A stretch of 63,985 nucleotides of DNA from Candidatus Dormiibacterota bacterium (GTDB lineage: Bacteria > Vulcanimicrobiota > Vulcanimicrobiia > Vulcanimicrobiales > Vulcanimicrobiaceae), in contig DATKQG010000095.1 of assembly GCA_035532835.1 (NCBI GenBank), positions 1 to 63,985 of the forward strand, given 5' to 3'. The position numbers and the translations under genes were made by a program. Below the pieces are notes generated by a model. The model saw only the letters and a list, made by a program, of their open reading frames with translations, ran no database searches and had not been told where the DNA came from. Position 1 is the first letter of the stretch, and the number at the start of each line of letters is the position of its first letter. This document shows, in pieces, positions 27,424-36,179 of this stretch.

Positions 27424-28265
27424 AGATACTCGCCGAACGAATCTTTGTAGTGATTGTACGCCATTTGCGCGATCCCGAAGAGCACCAATGCCGTAAGCGC
27501 CAGGTATATCAGATCGCTCATTTTCGGAAACGTGTTATAGAAAAGGATCCGTTGATAACTCACGATGAGCGAGACTAACGGATTCGCCAGCGCGATCGGG
27601 CGAATCGCCTCGGGAATCGAGCTTGTCCTATAAAAAATCGGCGTCAGGTAGAAGCTCAGCATCACAAAATACGTTACCAGTTGCTGCACGTCGCGATAGA
27701 ACACGTTAAACGTGGCGAACAAGGTTAGCGTCGCGAATGTTATCACGCTTTGCAGCACGATGAGGACCGGCAAGGCGATCAGCGCGATTCCTAGATGTCC
27801 GTGCAGAATGATCGCCAAAACGACGAACACGGGCAACGAGAGCAGAAAGTTTATGAGATTCGAGAGCACCGGGACGATCAGCAGCGCCTCGGTCGGGAAG
27901 ACGGTCTTGCCCACGTACATTCGGCCGTCGACGATCGCGCTGGTGCCGAGCTGGAGCGCATTCGCGAACCAATTCCAGGCGAGCAACCCGCTCAAGAGAT
28001 AGAGCGGAAAATTCGGGATGCCCACCTTGAGGTAGACTCCGAACACCAGCGTGTACACCGCCATAAAGAGCAGCGGATTCAGGAGCGTCCAGGCAAAACC
28101 GAGCGCCGAGCCTCGATAGCGAAGCTTCAGATCGCGCACAACCAGCTCGTAAATGAGCCAGCGAAAATGATGGAGCCTTCTCGCGAGGGCTACCGGAGGA
28201 TGCGTTACGAGTTCTTGCGCCAAACCGAAGCTGAGGGTTCTTTTCGCAAGCGCCGAAGCCTCCAC
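27420..28265 (-). CDS. polysaccharide ABC-2 type permease (Wzm type)
   Basis: This 281-residue protein is an ABC-2 permease with about six hydrophobic segments. The N-terminal amphipathic helix LIYELVVRDLKLRYRGSALG and the following FAWTLLNPLLFM are typical for O-antigen/teichoic acid exporters. It pairs with the ATPase encoded after it. The start shown is GTG 28265, only 7 bp from the divergent GT gene start at 28273. That leaves no room for promoters between them, so either the true start is further in or promoters lie inside the coding regions. Confidence 0.92.
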   Translation of the reverse strand: MEASALAKRTLSFGLAQELVTHPPVALARRLHHFRWLIYELVVRDLKLRYRGSALGFAWTLLNPLLFMAVYTLVFGVYLKVGIPNFPLYLLSGLLAWNWFANALQLGTSAIVDGRMYVGKTVFPTEALLIVPVLSNLINFLLSLPVFVVLAIILHGHLGIALIALPVLIVLQSVITFATLTLFATFNVFYRDVQQLVTYFVMLSFYLTPIFYRTSSIPEAIRPIALANPLVSLIVSYQRILFYNTFPKMSDLIYLALTALVLFGIAQMAYNHYKDSFGEYL

Positions 28266-28272
28266 CTTACGA

Positions 28273-30237
28273 ATGCGAAGCGCGCTGCGGAAAACGCTCG
28301 ATATCCTCGAGCTTCACGGCTTTCGGGCCTTGGTCGTTCGCGGTACCCAAAAGCTGCGACGCATTACGGCGGCGCAATGGCGCTCCTTCCTGGAGCGACG
28401 ACGTTGGGAGCTTGAAGTCGTTCGCGATGCCGCGCCGGCTCCGGTTCGCGTATCGAACGGGGCCGATCCGCTCGTCACGATCGTCGTCATAGGCGAAACG
28501 CTTCGCGGAACCCGCAACACGCTTGGCGCGATTGCACGAACGGCGCAAGGAATCTCCTACGAGGTCCTACTCGTCGCGGATCCGACGGAGCAGGGGATTG
28601 TCGATTACGCGCGTGCCTGCGAAGGGCTACGGATCGTTGCCTGCGGCGGCTCGTATACCGAGCATTTGAATGCGGGCGCGGCGGCCGCTACTGGGACGTA
28701 CGTTGCGTTCGTTGCGTCCGGCGTCGTTCCGACCGGCGAATGGCTCGCGAACCTGCTCGCCCCGCTCCTCGCCGACGCACGCATCGTTGCCGGCGGCGCG
28801 CAGCTGCGTTCTCGCGATCGGCGGCTACTGCACGCAGGCGGCGCGTCGGACGGCAATGGAGCGCTCGTGGAAGTCGGCGTGGGCGACGAGCCGGGGCTTC
28901 ATCAGTACGCCTACCTTCGCGACGCGGAGTTCGTCACGCCGCGCTTCATGCTCGTGCGCGCTGACGCGTTGCGCGCGGCCGGCGGCTTCCCCGAACCGTT
29001 CGCGGACGAGCATCGCTCGGCAGCCGGCTTTGCCCGCTCCCTGCGCTCGATCGGCGAACGCGTCGTCTACCAACCGACGGCGATCGCTTACGACGGCGAC
29101 GCGATCGTTGCGGCAGCTCCCCACGCCGCCCAGAGTGATCTGGCTGCTCGCAGGCTGCAAGGAGAGCGACGCGTCTTAATCGTCGATACGCACGTGCCGT
29201 TCACGGACCGCGACGCGGGGTCGCGCCGCATCGCGGCGCTTGCGCGCCTGATGCGCGCATTGCAATACGACGTGCTTTTTCTGCCGGACGACGGGATAGC
29301 CCACGAGCCATACGCTGCGGGCCTGCGGGCGTGCGGTATCGACGTGCTCGAGAATCGCGACGGCGGCCGCGCCGCGCTCGCGGAACTCTCGCTCCCCATC
29401 GACGTCGCGTGGGTCTGTCGGCCCGAGCTCTACGAGCGTTACGCGGCCTTACTGCCCGCTAGCACGGGCTGTAAGCGCATCTACGATACCGTCGACTTGC
29501 ATCACCTGCGCGAGCAGCGCGAAACGGCCGTCACCGGCCGTACCACCGCCTGGGAGCGCACGCGGGATGCCGAAATTTCCTACGCACTTGAAGCGGATCG
29601 TACGATCGTGTGTACGCCGGAGGAGCAATCCACGCTGCGCGAATACGGCATCGAAGCGTTTGTCGTTCCGGTCGTCGAGGCGATCCGAACGACGGAGCCG
29701 CCGCCGTTTCAAGGACGTAGGAACGCGCTTTTTTTGGGCAACTACAAGCACCCTCCAAACGTCGACGCCGCGCGCTATCTCTGCGAAAGCGTAATGCCGC
29801 TGCTCTGGGTCGTCGACCCGAACATCGAACTCACGCTTGCCGGTTCGGAGCCGACGCCGGAGGTGCTGCAATTGCGCTCGCCTCGCATCCGCGTGACGGG
29901 CTATGTGGCCGACGTTACGCCGTTGTTCGATCGCGCGCGCGTCTTTCTCGCGCCGTTGCGCTACGGTGCCGGCATGAAAGGCAAGATCGTGCAAAGTCTT
30001 GCGATGGGGTTACCTACCGTAACCACAAGCACGGGTAACGAAGGAACCGGCTTTCGTGACGGCTACGATATTCTCGTTGCCGACGATGCCGCGGCGTTCT
30101 CCGAACGTGCGCTCGAGGCGTACCGCGACGAGTTCCTCTGGAACCGGCTCGCTACGGAAGGACGCGCGAGCGCGGCGCGTTTTTCGCCGGAGAGCGTGCT
30201 AACCGCGCTGTCCAATGCGCTCGCTTTTGACGCTTAG
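28273..30237 (+). CDS. GT4 glycosyltransferase with degenerate N-terminal GT2 domain
   Basis: This 654-residue protein has the same GT2-GT4 layout as 22230-24446. Its GT4 half is intact (FLGNYKHPPNVDAA, VRVTGYVADV-like [25 protein letters not shown]). In the GT2 half the strand that should carry NNDTE reads YVAFVASGVVP, and the ED catalytic region reads FADEHRSAAG, so metal and base residues are missing. The GT2 half may only bind substrate or partner. ATG 28273 is used. Its 3' end overlaps the convergent GT2 gene by 86 bp. Confidence 0.8.
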   Translation: MRSALRKTLDILELHGFRALVVRGTQKLRRITAAQWRSFLERRRWELEVVRDAAPAPVRVSNGADPLVTIVVIGETLRGTRNTLGAIARTAQGISYEVLLVADPTEQGIVDYARACEGLRIVACGGSYTEHLNAGAAAATGTYVAFVASGVVPTGEWLANLLAPLLADARIVAGGAQLRSRDRRLLHAGGASDGNGALVEVGVGDEPGLHQYAYLRDAEFVTPRFMLVRADALRAAGGFPEPFADEHRSAAGFARSLRSIGERVVYQPTAIAYDGDAIVAAAPHAAQSDLAARRLQGERRVLIVDTHVPFTDRDAGSRRIAALARLMRALQYDVLFLPDDGIAHEPYAAGLRACGIDVLENRDGGRAALAELSLPIDVAWVCRPELYERYAALLPASTGCKRIYDTVDLHHLREQRETAVTGRTTAWERTRDAEISYALEADRTIVCTPEEQSTLREYGIEAFVVPVVEAIRTTEPPPFQGRRNALFLGNYKHPPNVDAARYLCESVMPLLWVVDPNIELTLAGSEPTPEVLQLRSPRIRVTGYVADVTPLFDRARVFLAPLRYGAGMKGKIVQSLAMGLPTVTTSTGNEGTGFRDGYDILVADDAAAFSERALEAYRDEFLWNRLATEGRASAARFSPESVLTALSNALAFDA

Positions 30238-31357
30238 TCCGGGCGCGAACGGCCTCTTCTTCGGCGCGCAACGCCGCTTCCAAAAGTGGCCAACTGTGGG
30301 CAAACGCATCCGATTTTCCGTTGACGCCGCGGAAGAAATCACGAAATGCGCGAGCGACGCAGCCGATCCGACGAAACTGTAATCGCACCAGCTTTGGAAG
30401 CAGGGATCGAAAGAGCCAATATACGACCGCGAGCGGTACGGTTCGGGGGTAGTATTGCTGCATGAGGTACAGCATGTTGCGAACTGAGTAGTAGTCGTGC
30501 AACTCGCTTTTGAAGCCGACCGACCGGCCCTCTTTATGCCAAACCACCGCCTCCGGGCAGAAGACCAGCTTCCAACCGAGCCGGCGCAACTTGATGCACC
30601 AGTCCGTTTCCTCACGATATAGAAAGTACGATTCCTCAAGCAGGCCCGCGGAGCGAATCGCCTCCGTTCGCACAAACATGCTCGCACCAACTACGTGCTC
30701 GAGGGGCTTAGATAGAGCCGGCGATGCAACCACTTTCGTGCCGCGGCCGAACTGCGTGTCCACGCCGACCATCGGAATAATCGAACCGCCGCCGTATGCT
30801 TGAACGATATCCGGTTGCGCGTGGCGCAAGAGCGTCGCGCCGACGATAGCGATACGCCGGTCGCGCGAGGCGCAATCGACCATCCGGGTCAGCGCATGAG
30901 GGTCAACAATGGTGTCGTTATTCAGAATCCATACGTATCGCGCATCGGTGTGCGCCAGGGCGTAACGAATGCCGACATTATTGCCGCCCGCATATCCTAG
31001 GTTTGCGCCGGTTTGCACGAATATCAGCGGCGCATCGGTGCAGTCGGCCGGGGCATGCGCGTCGCACTCCGGATCGTAAACTACGGAACGCAGCGGCTTA
31101 AGGGCGGGGCGATAAGCCCACGTTCCGCCCGGGCCGTCTGCCGTCGTGTTCACGGTAAGCCGCCCGCTCGCCCATTCTTGCAAGCGCTCGAACGAACCGT
31201 CGACCGAGCTGTTATCGCACACGATAATGCGATAATTCGCATAATCGCTCCTCAGCAAACTCTCGAGGCATTCGACCGTATCGAGCCAGCCGTTCCAGTT
31301 CAGCACGACGATCGCTACCTGCGGCTCGGCCGCAGCGCCGAAGCGGAGCGCGTTCAC
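30152..31357 (-). CDS. GT2 glycosyltransferase (rhamnosyltransferase-like)
   Basis: This 401-residue GT2 enzyme has VAIVVLNWNGW near residue 12, VCDNSSVDGS, ANLGYAGGNN, WILNNDTIVD (metal site) and LYREETDWC (catalytic Glu/Asp). The pattern is that of WbbL/RfbF-type rhamnosyltransferases. GTG 31357 overlaps the TGA of the upstream sulfotransferase gene (GTGA), which fixes the start over the longer open frame to 31438. The basic C-terminal 40 residues run into the end of the convergent GT4 gene. Confidence 0.85.
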   Translation of the reverse strand: MNALRFGAAAEPQVAIVVLNWNGWLDTVECLESLLRSDYANYRIIVCDNSSVDGSFERLQEWASGRLTVNTTADGPGGTWAYRPALKPLRSVVYDPECDAHAPADCTDAPLIFVQTGANLGYAGGNNVGIRYALAHTDARYVWILNNDTIVDPHALTRMVDCASRDRRIAIVGATLLRHAQPDIVQAYGGGSIIPMVGVDTQFGRGTKVVASPALSKPLEHVVGASMFVRTEAIRSAGLLEESYFLYREETDWCIKLRRLGWKLVFCPEAVVWHKEGRSVGFKSELHDYYSVRNMLYLMQQYYPRTVPLAVVYWLFRSLLPKLVRLQFRRIGCVARAFRDFFRGVNGKSDAFAHSWPLLEAALRAEEEAVRARTKRQKRAHWTARLARSPAKNAPRSRVLP

Positions 31358-32994
31358 GAGATCTCCCCGATCAATCGTTCGAGGAGATCGTTTTGGCGCT
31401 CGTCTAATTCCGTTTGCGCGTCGGCATTTACACTCCACCCTAGCCTGCTCATGGTGGCGAACGTTTCGTAAAGCCGCAGCAGCCCTGCTTTATCGTTTAG
31501 GCGCGCTTCGAGCTGGGTGCGCGCCTCGGCGTACTCGCGAGGATCCACGCGAGAGGTATTAATGCGCTCCGAAAACGTCTGTGTCGATGCCGCATATTGG
31601 GGTTCACCGATAAACGAGAAAATGTCGCCGAGCGTGCGCGCCGGGTTGGCTTTGAGATCGTCGTACATCACGATTTTGACGACCTGCGGCCCATAAGCCT
31701 GCGCCGCAAGTAGCGCCCACGTCATGATGCCGGTCCACATGTGGATCGCCTCGTCGAGGCTTGTCTGCCGGCCGCCGGCGCGATCGAAATGCAGCATCGA
31801 TGCAATAACATCGTACGGGTGACGCACCATGCACACGAACTGCGCCAGCGGAAAGAGCTTTCGCAGCATCGCAACGTTGGCGGTGTTCTCGGGAGCTCCG
31901 TCCACCCAACGCCGTTTGGGCGCATAGGACATGCGGCGCAGTTGAAAACGCTCGTCGTGCCCTCCGAAGCGGCCCGGCTTATTTGCCATGCGTTCGAGGG
32001 CGACGTGCTCAGCGCGCCGTTCGCTGGCACGTTTCATAAACACATCGATGCCGGCGCCGATGCTCGCGAGATACTCGTCGCCGGAAATATCGTAGATTTG
32101 AAAAAAGTTACGCGCCGCAGACGTCGAGTGGCGGTAGCCCGCTAAGGCCCCGCTTCCGAGCAGCGTTAGAAAACCGGTCTCTTCGAGTGGCCAAATATTC
32201 GGATGTTGGCCGATCGCCCAGGTAAGTACGCTCGTAGCCGAACGGTACGAACCCAAGACGAAGACCGGGCGCGGCAGTTCGTCAACGAGCCGGACGCTAT
32301 GCTGCGAATAATGGTCGTCAACCGCCGTAAGCTGCGCCGCTGCTGCTCGCGGCGGTGCCGGCCGGCCCGTTCGCAGTCCCCAAAAAAGGAGCGAGAGTTC
32401 ACGCTCGTCGTCCGTGGCGTTCGGCACGGAGGCCAGTTCGGTGACGATGACGATCGTGCATGGGCGGCCGACCGGTAGGCGTAACGTCGCGACCGAGCGC
32501 TGATGCGGTTCGGAAAATTCGAGGATCGCCTCAAGCCGGCCATCGACGTAGACGAAGCTGGCGAATGGAAAGTACCGATAGATCGCATCGGGCCCCGAGC
32601 CGAGCTCTAATTCGGCTTCACGCCATCCGCCCTGGCCTGCGGCCTCGGCGATCGTGACGGTGAGTTCGGCGCGGCGCGGCAGCCATTCGAGGCAGTCGTC
32701 CCGGTAGTTGTCCGGGTAACCGCGCTCGATGGTGGTTGCGTTGCGCAGGGCGAGCACGTGGTGCAGCACGGCAGTCAGTCGCTCGATCTGCGAGCGGCGG
32801 GGCACGCGGTCATCGCGCGGCGCTGAAGCGGCGTCGCGGTCCGTGGGAACCGTTACGAGGGCGGAAATCTTCCTCAAACAACTCCATCCATGGTTCCACC
32901 CGGCTCCTACAAGGCCATATTCGAACCCAAAGCACGAACACCCCGCCGCCCCAACGGGTGGCCCGGGGCCGATGTGAAAGTAGGCCCCATGCAT
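31354..32994 (-). CDS. sulfotransferase with N-terminal extension
   Basis: The C-terminal ~310 residues of this protein (up to 546) form a PAPS-dependent sulfotransferase. The 5'-phosphosulfate loop is VLGSYRSATSVLTWAIG, and the 3'-phosphate region is VCMVRHPYDVIASM. The preceding ~200 residues are of unknown fold. The start is uncertain. ATG 32994 is the longest option, but it forms an ATGCAT palindrome with the divergent ATG 32989. TTG 32877 (507 residues) would leave a 110-bp promoter gap and may be the true start. Probable role: sulfating the exported sugar chain. It is coupled to the downstream GT2 gene. Confidence 0.8.
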   Translation of the reverse strand: MHGAYFHIGPGPPVGAAGCSCFGFEYGLVGAGWNHGWSCLRKISALVTVPTDRDAASAPRDDRVPRRSQIERLTAVLHHVLALRNATTIERGYPDNYRDDCLEWLPRRAELTVTIAEAAGQGGWREAELELGSGPDAIYRYFPFASFVYVDGRLEAILEFSEPHQRSVATLRLPVGRPCTIVIVTELASVPNATDDERELSLLFWGLRTGRPAPPRAAAAQLTAVDDHYSQHSVRLVDELPRPVFVLGSYRSATSVLTWAIGQHPNIWPLEETGFLTLLGSGALAGYRHSTSAARNFFQIYDISGDEYLASIGAGIDVFMKRASERRAEHVALERMANKPGRFGGHDERFQLRRMSYAPKRRWVDGAPENTANVAMLRKLFPLAQFVCMVRHPYDVIASMLHFDRAGGRQTSLDEAIHMWTGIMTWALLAAQAYGPQVVKIVMYDDLKANPARTLGDIFSFIGEPQYAASTQTFSERINTSRVDPREYAEARTQLEARLNDKAGLLRLYETFATMSRLGWSVNADAQTELDERQNDLLERLIGEIS

Positions 32995-34788
32995 CGCTTC
33001 CGGCGCACCGCGATTCTGGCCGCCCTTTTAGGATTCGTCGGCCTTTGTGCTGCAGGGCCGTCCCTTGCCGATGCCGCGACAACCTACCCGCAGGGCATCG
33101 CACCAAGAAACATTCTCGGGGGAATCGCACCGGGAAGCGATACCGGCTCTTGCTGCTGGGTCGGTAGCCGGGCCGCCTTCACCGTGACGCCGCCCCCTGG
33201 CGCGGACACGATCCTGATCGACCTTTTCATCCCGGTGTACGCGGCCGGCGATCGTCCTCAATCGTTTGTCGTAACGCTCGCACATGCTCCGGCGCAAACC
33301 CGCTGTTGCTTCGGCGCGGGCTCACATCGGCTCGCGCTCGCGATTCCTCCGGCGCTGCGATCGCAACCGCTGCGTATCACGCTGAGCCCGGCGTATACCT
33401 TCGTGCCGGCGCAGGTGGGGATGGGCAGCGATACACGACACCTGAGCGTGCTCTTGCGCGGCGTCGGGTATTTGAACATGGCGACCGGCGAGCGCTACGA
33501 CGGAGATTCGTTACTGACCGATTCGCCCGCCGGGACACGGCTTAGCCTCGCGCTCGCGCTGCTGGGAGGGCTCCTCGCACTCGTCCTCGCCCGGCGGCGC
33601 GCGGCCTATGGATTCGTGGCGCTCGTGGCCGCAGCGCCGTTCGCGCTCTACTACTCCACGCACGGCACCACCGTCACGCTTTCAAAAACGGTGTTGATTG
33701 GGGTTGCGGTGGGATTGGTTTTGCGCGGAATGAGCGCCTTTCCTAAACCCGGCCGCACGTTTTGGTGGCTGTTCGCAGCCCAAGGGCTGCTCGTAGGCTC
33801 GATGATCCTCTCTGCTCTGCATGCGATGAACGTGCATGCGGCGGTGCGCGAAACGCTCAAGGACATAGAATTTCTCGCGACGCTTGCGGTTGCGTACTTC
33901 GCGTATCGCGCCGATCCCGACGAACGGCTGGTGCGCTTCACCTTAGCAACGATCACGTGCTTGGTCGCGGTGCTCGCGCTTCTGCAAGAAGTTGCCGGCG
34001 CACCCGAGAGCCTATCGTTGCTCGGCCACTCCATCGCCCGCATTGCCGGGCCGCTCGAAGGGCCCAATCAACTCGGCGCGTACCTCGGGATCGTGGTGCC
34101 GAGTATCGCGGCGTTCGTCGCGCTGCGTCCCGCGGTTGGAATCGAACGCATCGCCCTCATACTTGGGACGATCGCGACGCTGCTAACCTTCTCGCGCGGC
34201 GGGATTGCCGGCCTAGCAGTAGCGTTCGCGATCGTTTTGCTGCTGCGGGCCCATCGCGAACGCGCGCGCGGTGTTGCCCTTGCTGCGGGCCTCGGGTTCG
34301 TCGTGCTCTTTGGCATCGCGTGTGCCGCGATGGCCGGCCACGCGCCGGGTGCTTCGCGCATCTTCGGCGCGAGCGCGGACGCCTACAACGGCGGCCTCGG
34401 AACGCGCGCCGAACTTTGGAGCGGTGCGTACACGCTTTGGCGCGAGCATCCGCTGCTCGGCGTCGGGCCGGGCAACTTCGAACTGGAGATCTCGCGCTTT
34501 GCGCCCGGCGTGCGCACGCACGCCAACAGCGAATACTTTCAGGTGCTATCGGAACAAGGGCTACTCGGCGAAGCCGCGCTGCTGGGGCTCGTGGCGTTAT
34601 CGGTAGCGGCGTTCATGCGAAACTGTAGCGAGCCGTTACCGCTGGCAGGCTTTACGGTTGCGATCGTCCTCGCATTCCACCAGATCGTCGACACGCTCTG
34701 GATCTACCCAAAAGTCGGCATCATGTGGTGGGTGCTCATCGCCATCGCGGCCGCCGCGAACGATCTCCTGCGGGAGCGCGCGCAATGA
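32989..34788 (+). CDS. O-antigen ligase/polymerase with N-terminal double-CC domain
   Basis: This protein has 599 residues from ATG 32989. A signal peptide (residues 1-29) precedes a domain of about 125 residues with Cys55-Cys56 and Cys106-Cys107, homologous to the lipoprotein at 7554-8096. About ten membrane segments follow. The family loop near residues 500-530 reads ANSEYFQVLSEQGLLGE, the Wzy_C/WaaL hallmark. Such proteins join or polymerise undecaprenyl-linked glycans in the periplasm. The upstream in-frame ATG 32890 is rejected because the signal peptide begins at 32989. The next gene overlaps by 4 bp. Confidence 0.85.
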   Translation: MHRFRRTAILAALLGFVGLCAAGPSLADAATTYPQGIAPRNILGGIAPGSDTGSCCWVGSRAAFTVTPPPGADTILIDLFIPVYAAGDRPQSFVVTLAHAPAQTRCCFGAGSHRLALAIPPALRSQPLRITLSPAYTFVPAQVGMGSDTRHLSVLLRGVGYLNMATGERYDGDSLLTDSPAGTRLSLALALLGGLLALVLARRRAAYGFVALVAAAPFALYYSTHGTTVTLSKTVLIGVAVGLVLRGMSAFPKPGRTFWWLFAAQGLLVGSMILSALHAMNVHAAVRETLKDIEFLATLAVAYFAYRADPDERLVRFTLATITCLVAVLALLQEVAGAPESLSLLGHSIARIAGPLEGPNQLGAYLGIVVPSIAAFVALRPAVGIERIALILGTIATLLTFSRGGIAGLAVAFAIVLLLRAHRERARGVALAAGLGFVVLFGIACAAMAGHAPGASRIFGASADAYNGGLGTRAELWSGAYTLWREHPLLGVGPGNFELEISRFAPGVRTHANSEYFQVLSEQGLLGEAALLGLVALSVAAFMRNCSEPLPLAGFTVAIVLAFHQIVDTLWIYPKVGIMWWVLIAIAAAANDLLRERAQ

Positions 34789-35486
34789 AGAGTCAGCTTT
34801 GGCCGATGCAAGGTTTCGCGGAGCGCGGTATCGCAGGCCCATTTCGCGCGTTATCGGTAGATGCTGCAGAGCGTCTGAGTTCGGACATCCAAGAGCACGT
34901 CCTGAATACTCCGCCGCCACTGGGGCACAATTCCAATCAATCGCGACACCTCGATTCGCCGCTCGTTATGAGCGCCTGCACGACGCCGCAGATACTGGCG
35001 CACATCGCTTCGGTGTTGGGGCGCGACATCGTACTTTGGAGATCGAACTTTTTTACCAAACCGCCCGGTTCGCCCGAGTTGGGTTGGCATCGTGACAGCG
35101 ACCACTGGGGAGACATCCTGCGGCCACGACGCAACGTGTCGGCTTGGTTGGCGCTCGATCGCGCCACCGTCGAAAACGGCTGCATCCGAGCGATCCCGCG
35201 CTTGCCGGGATTCTCGGCTGAGCCGTCGGCAGATCCAAAATTCGTCGTATGCGACGACGGCTTGCTCGCAACGGCAATCGATGTCGAACTGGAGGCGGGC
35301 GAGTACATTCTGTTCGACGAGAGCCTCGTCCACGGATCGCATCCGAACACCACCGAGCAAGCGCGCCTTGGCCTGGCCATACGCTTCACCACGCCGGACG
35401 TTGAGGTCGATAGCGACAGCATTTTTTCCGGCCACCGCTGCATTTTGCTGCACGTCGATGGTATGGATGATTTCTCACCAGCATAA
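34785..35486 (+). CDS. phytanoyl-CoA dioxygenase-like 2-oxoglutarate oxygenase
   Basis: This 233-residue protein is a PhyH-type Fe(II)/2-oxoglutarate oxygenase. The metal ligands are His102-x-Asp104 in GWHRDSDHWG and a distal His in ESLVHGSHPN, with Arg in GLAIRF for 2-oxoglutarate. Members hydroxylate lipids or small molecules. ATG 34785 overlaps the ligase stop (ATGA) and is chosen over the open frame upstream. Its 3' end overlaps the next sulfotransferase gene by about 20 bp. It probably tailors a sugar or lipid part of the glycan. Confidence 0.8.
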   Translation: MKSQLWPMQGFAERGIAGPFRALSVDAAERLSSDIQEHVLNTPPPLGHNSNQSRHLDSPLVMSACTTPQILAHIASVLGRDIVLWRSNFFTKPPGSPELGWHRDSDHWGDILRPRRNVSAWLALDRATVENGCIRAIPRLPGFSAEPSADPKFVVCDDGLLATAIDVELEAGEYILFDESLVHGSHPNTTEQARLGLAIRFTTPDVEVDSDSIFSGHRCILLHVDGMDDFSPA

Positions 35487-36090
35487 GTGCATCTTCGTAC
35501 ACATTCCAAAGTGCGGGGGTACGAGCATCGAAGACCTCATCTGGCCGGGAGAGCGTACCGAAGCGGATTTATGGATGGGGTTTACCGATTCGCTCGGCAA
35601 CAGGTATCAAACCGGGGCTCTGCAACATTTGCTCGCGCGTCACATCCGAGCCGAAGTCGGTAAGGCTGCGTTTTTCGCGTACTTCAAGTTTACAATTGTA
35701 AGAAATCCGTGGGACAAGGCGCTCTCGCAGTACGCCTTCATGCGGCGCCGGGACGACCTTCGGGCCTATATCGGAATGGAGCGCGACGATGAGTTCAAGC
35801 GCTACCTCGAACTGATCGGCAAGCGCACACACGTTCAATGGATGCCCCAACACGCATTTATCCACGACGATGATGGAGCGCAAATGGTCGACTACATCGG
35901 TCGATTCGAACGCCTTGCCCATGACGTCGAACTGATCTTGCAACGCGTCGGCGTGCAGGGGTCTCTGCCACACCGCAAGGCCGCGACGCACCGGCTCGCT
36001 ATTGCCGATCTCGACGACGAGGCGATCGATATGGTTGCTGCATTGTACGCGGAGGACATACGCATCTTCGGATACGAACGGCCGGAATGA
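35467..36090 (+). CDS. sulfotransferase (Sulfotransfer_2 type)
   Basis: This 207-residue protein has the PAPS-binding loop VHIPKCGGTSIED near the N-terminus and the 3'-phosphate motif TIVRNPWDKALSQY, placing it with carbohydrate sulfotransferases of the HNK-1/chondroitin type. It would transfer sulfate to a sugar hydroxyl. ATG 35467 is used; ATG 35458 in frame adds three residues. It overlaps the oxygenase gene and forms an operon ligase-oxygenase-sulfotransferase-GT4. Confidence 0.85.
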   Translation: MISHQHKCIFVHIPKCGGTSIEDLIWPGERTEADLWMGFTDSLGNRYQTGALQHLLARHIRAEVGKAAFFAYFKFTIVRNPWDKALSQYAFMRRRDDLRAYIGMERDDEFKRYLELIGKRTHVQWMPQHAFIHDDDGAQMVDYIGRFERLAHDVELILQRVGVQGSLPHRKAATHRLAIADLDDEAIDMVAALYAEDIRIFGYERPE

Positions 36091-36164
36091 CGATAACCGA
36101 GGCAACGACCTGCAGCTCCGGTCTTGTCGCGCAGGCGGCCCTACGCGCGCCAACGTAATTTCCT

Positions 36165-36172
36165 GGAGGAGG
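36165..36172 (+). promoter_or_regulatory. strong Shine-Dalgarno without a nearby AUG
   Basis: GGAGGAGG is one of the strongest ribosome-binding matches in the window, yet the first in-frame ATG of the following GT4 gene is 31 nt downstream (36204). In frame after a stop at 36156-36158, ACG 36180 lies 7 nt downstream, the ideal distance. ATT 36189 is a second option. This suggests non-AUG initiation. Confidence 0.5.
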
Positions 36173-36179
36173 AACAGCT

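Noticed and set aside
36087-36158. 23-codon frame overlapping the sulfotransferase stop (ATGA)
   Set aside because: Too short and without features; the strong ribosome site downstream belongs to the GT4 gene.
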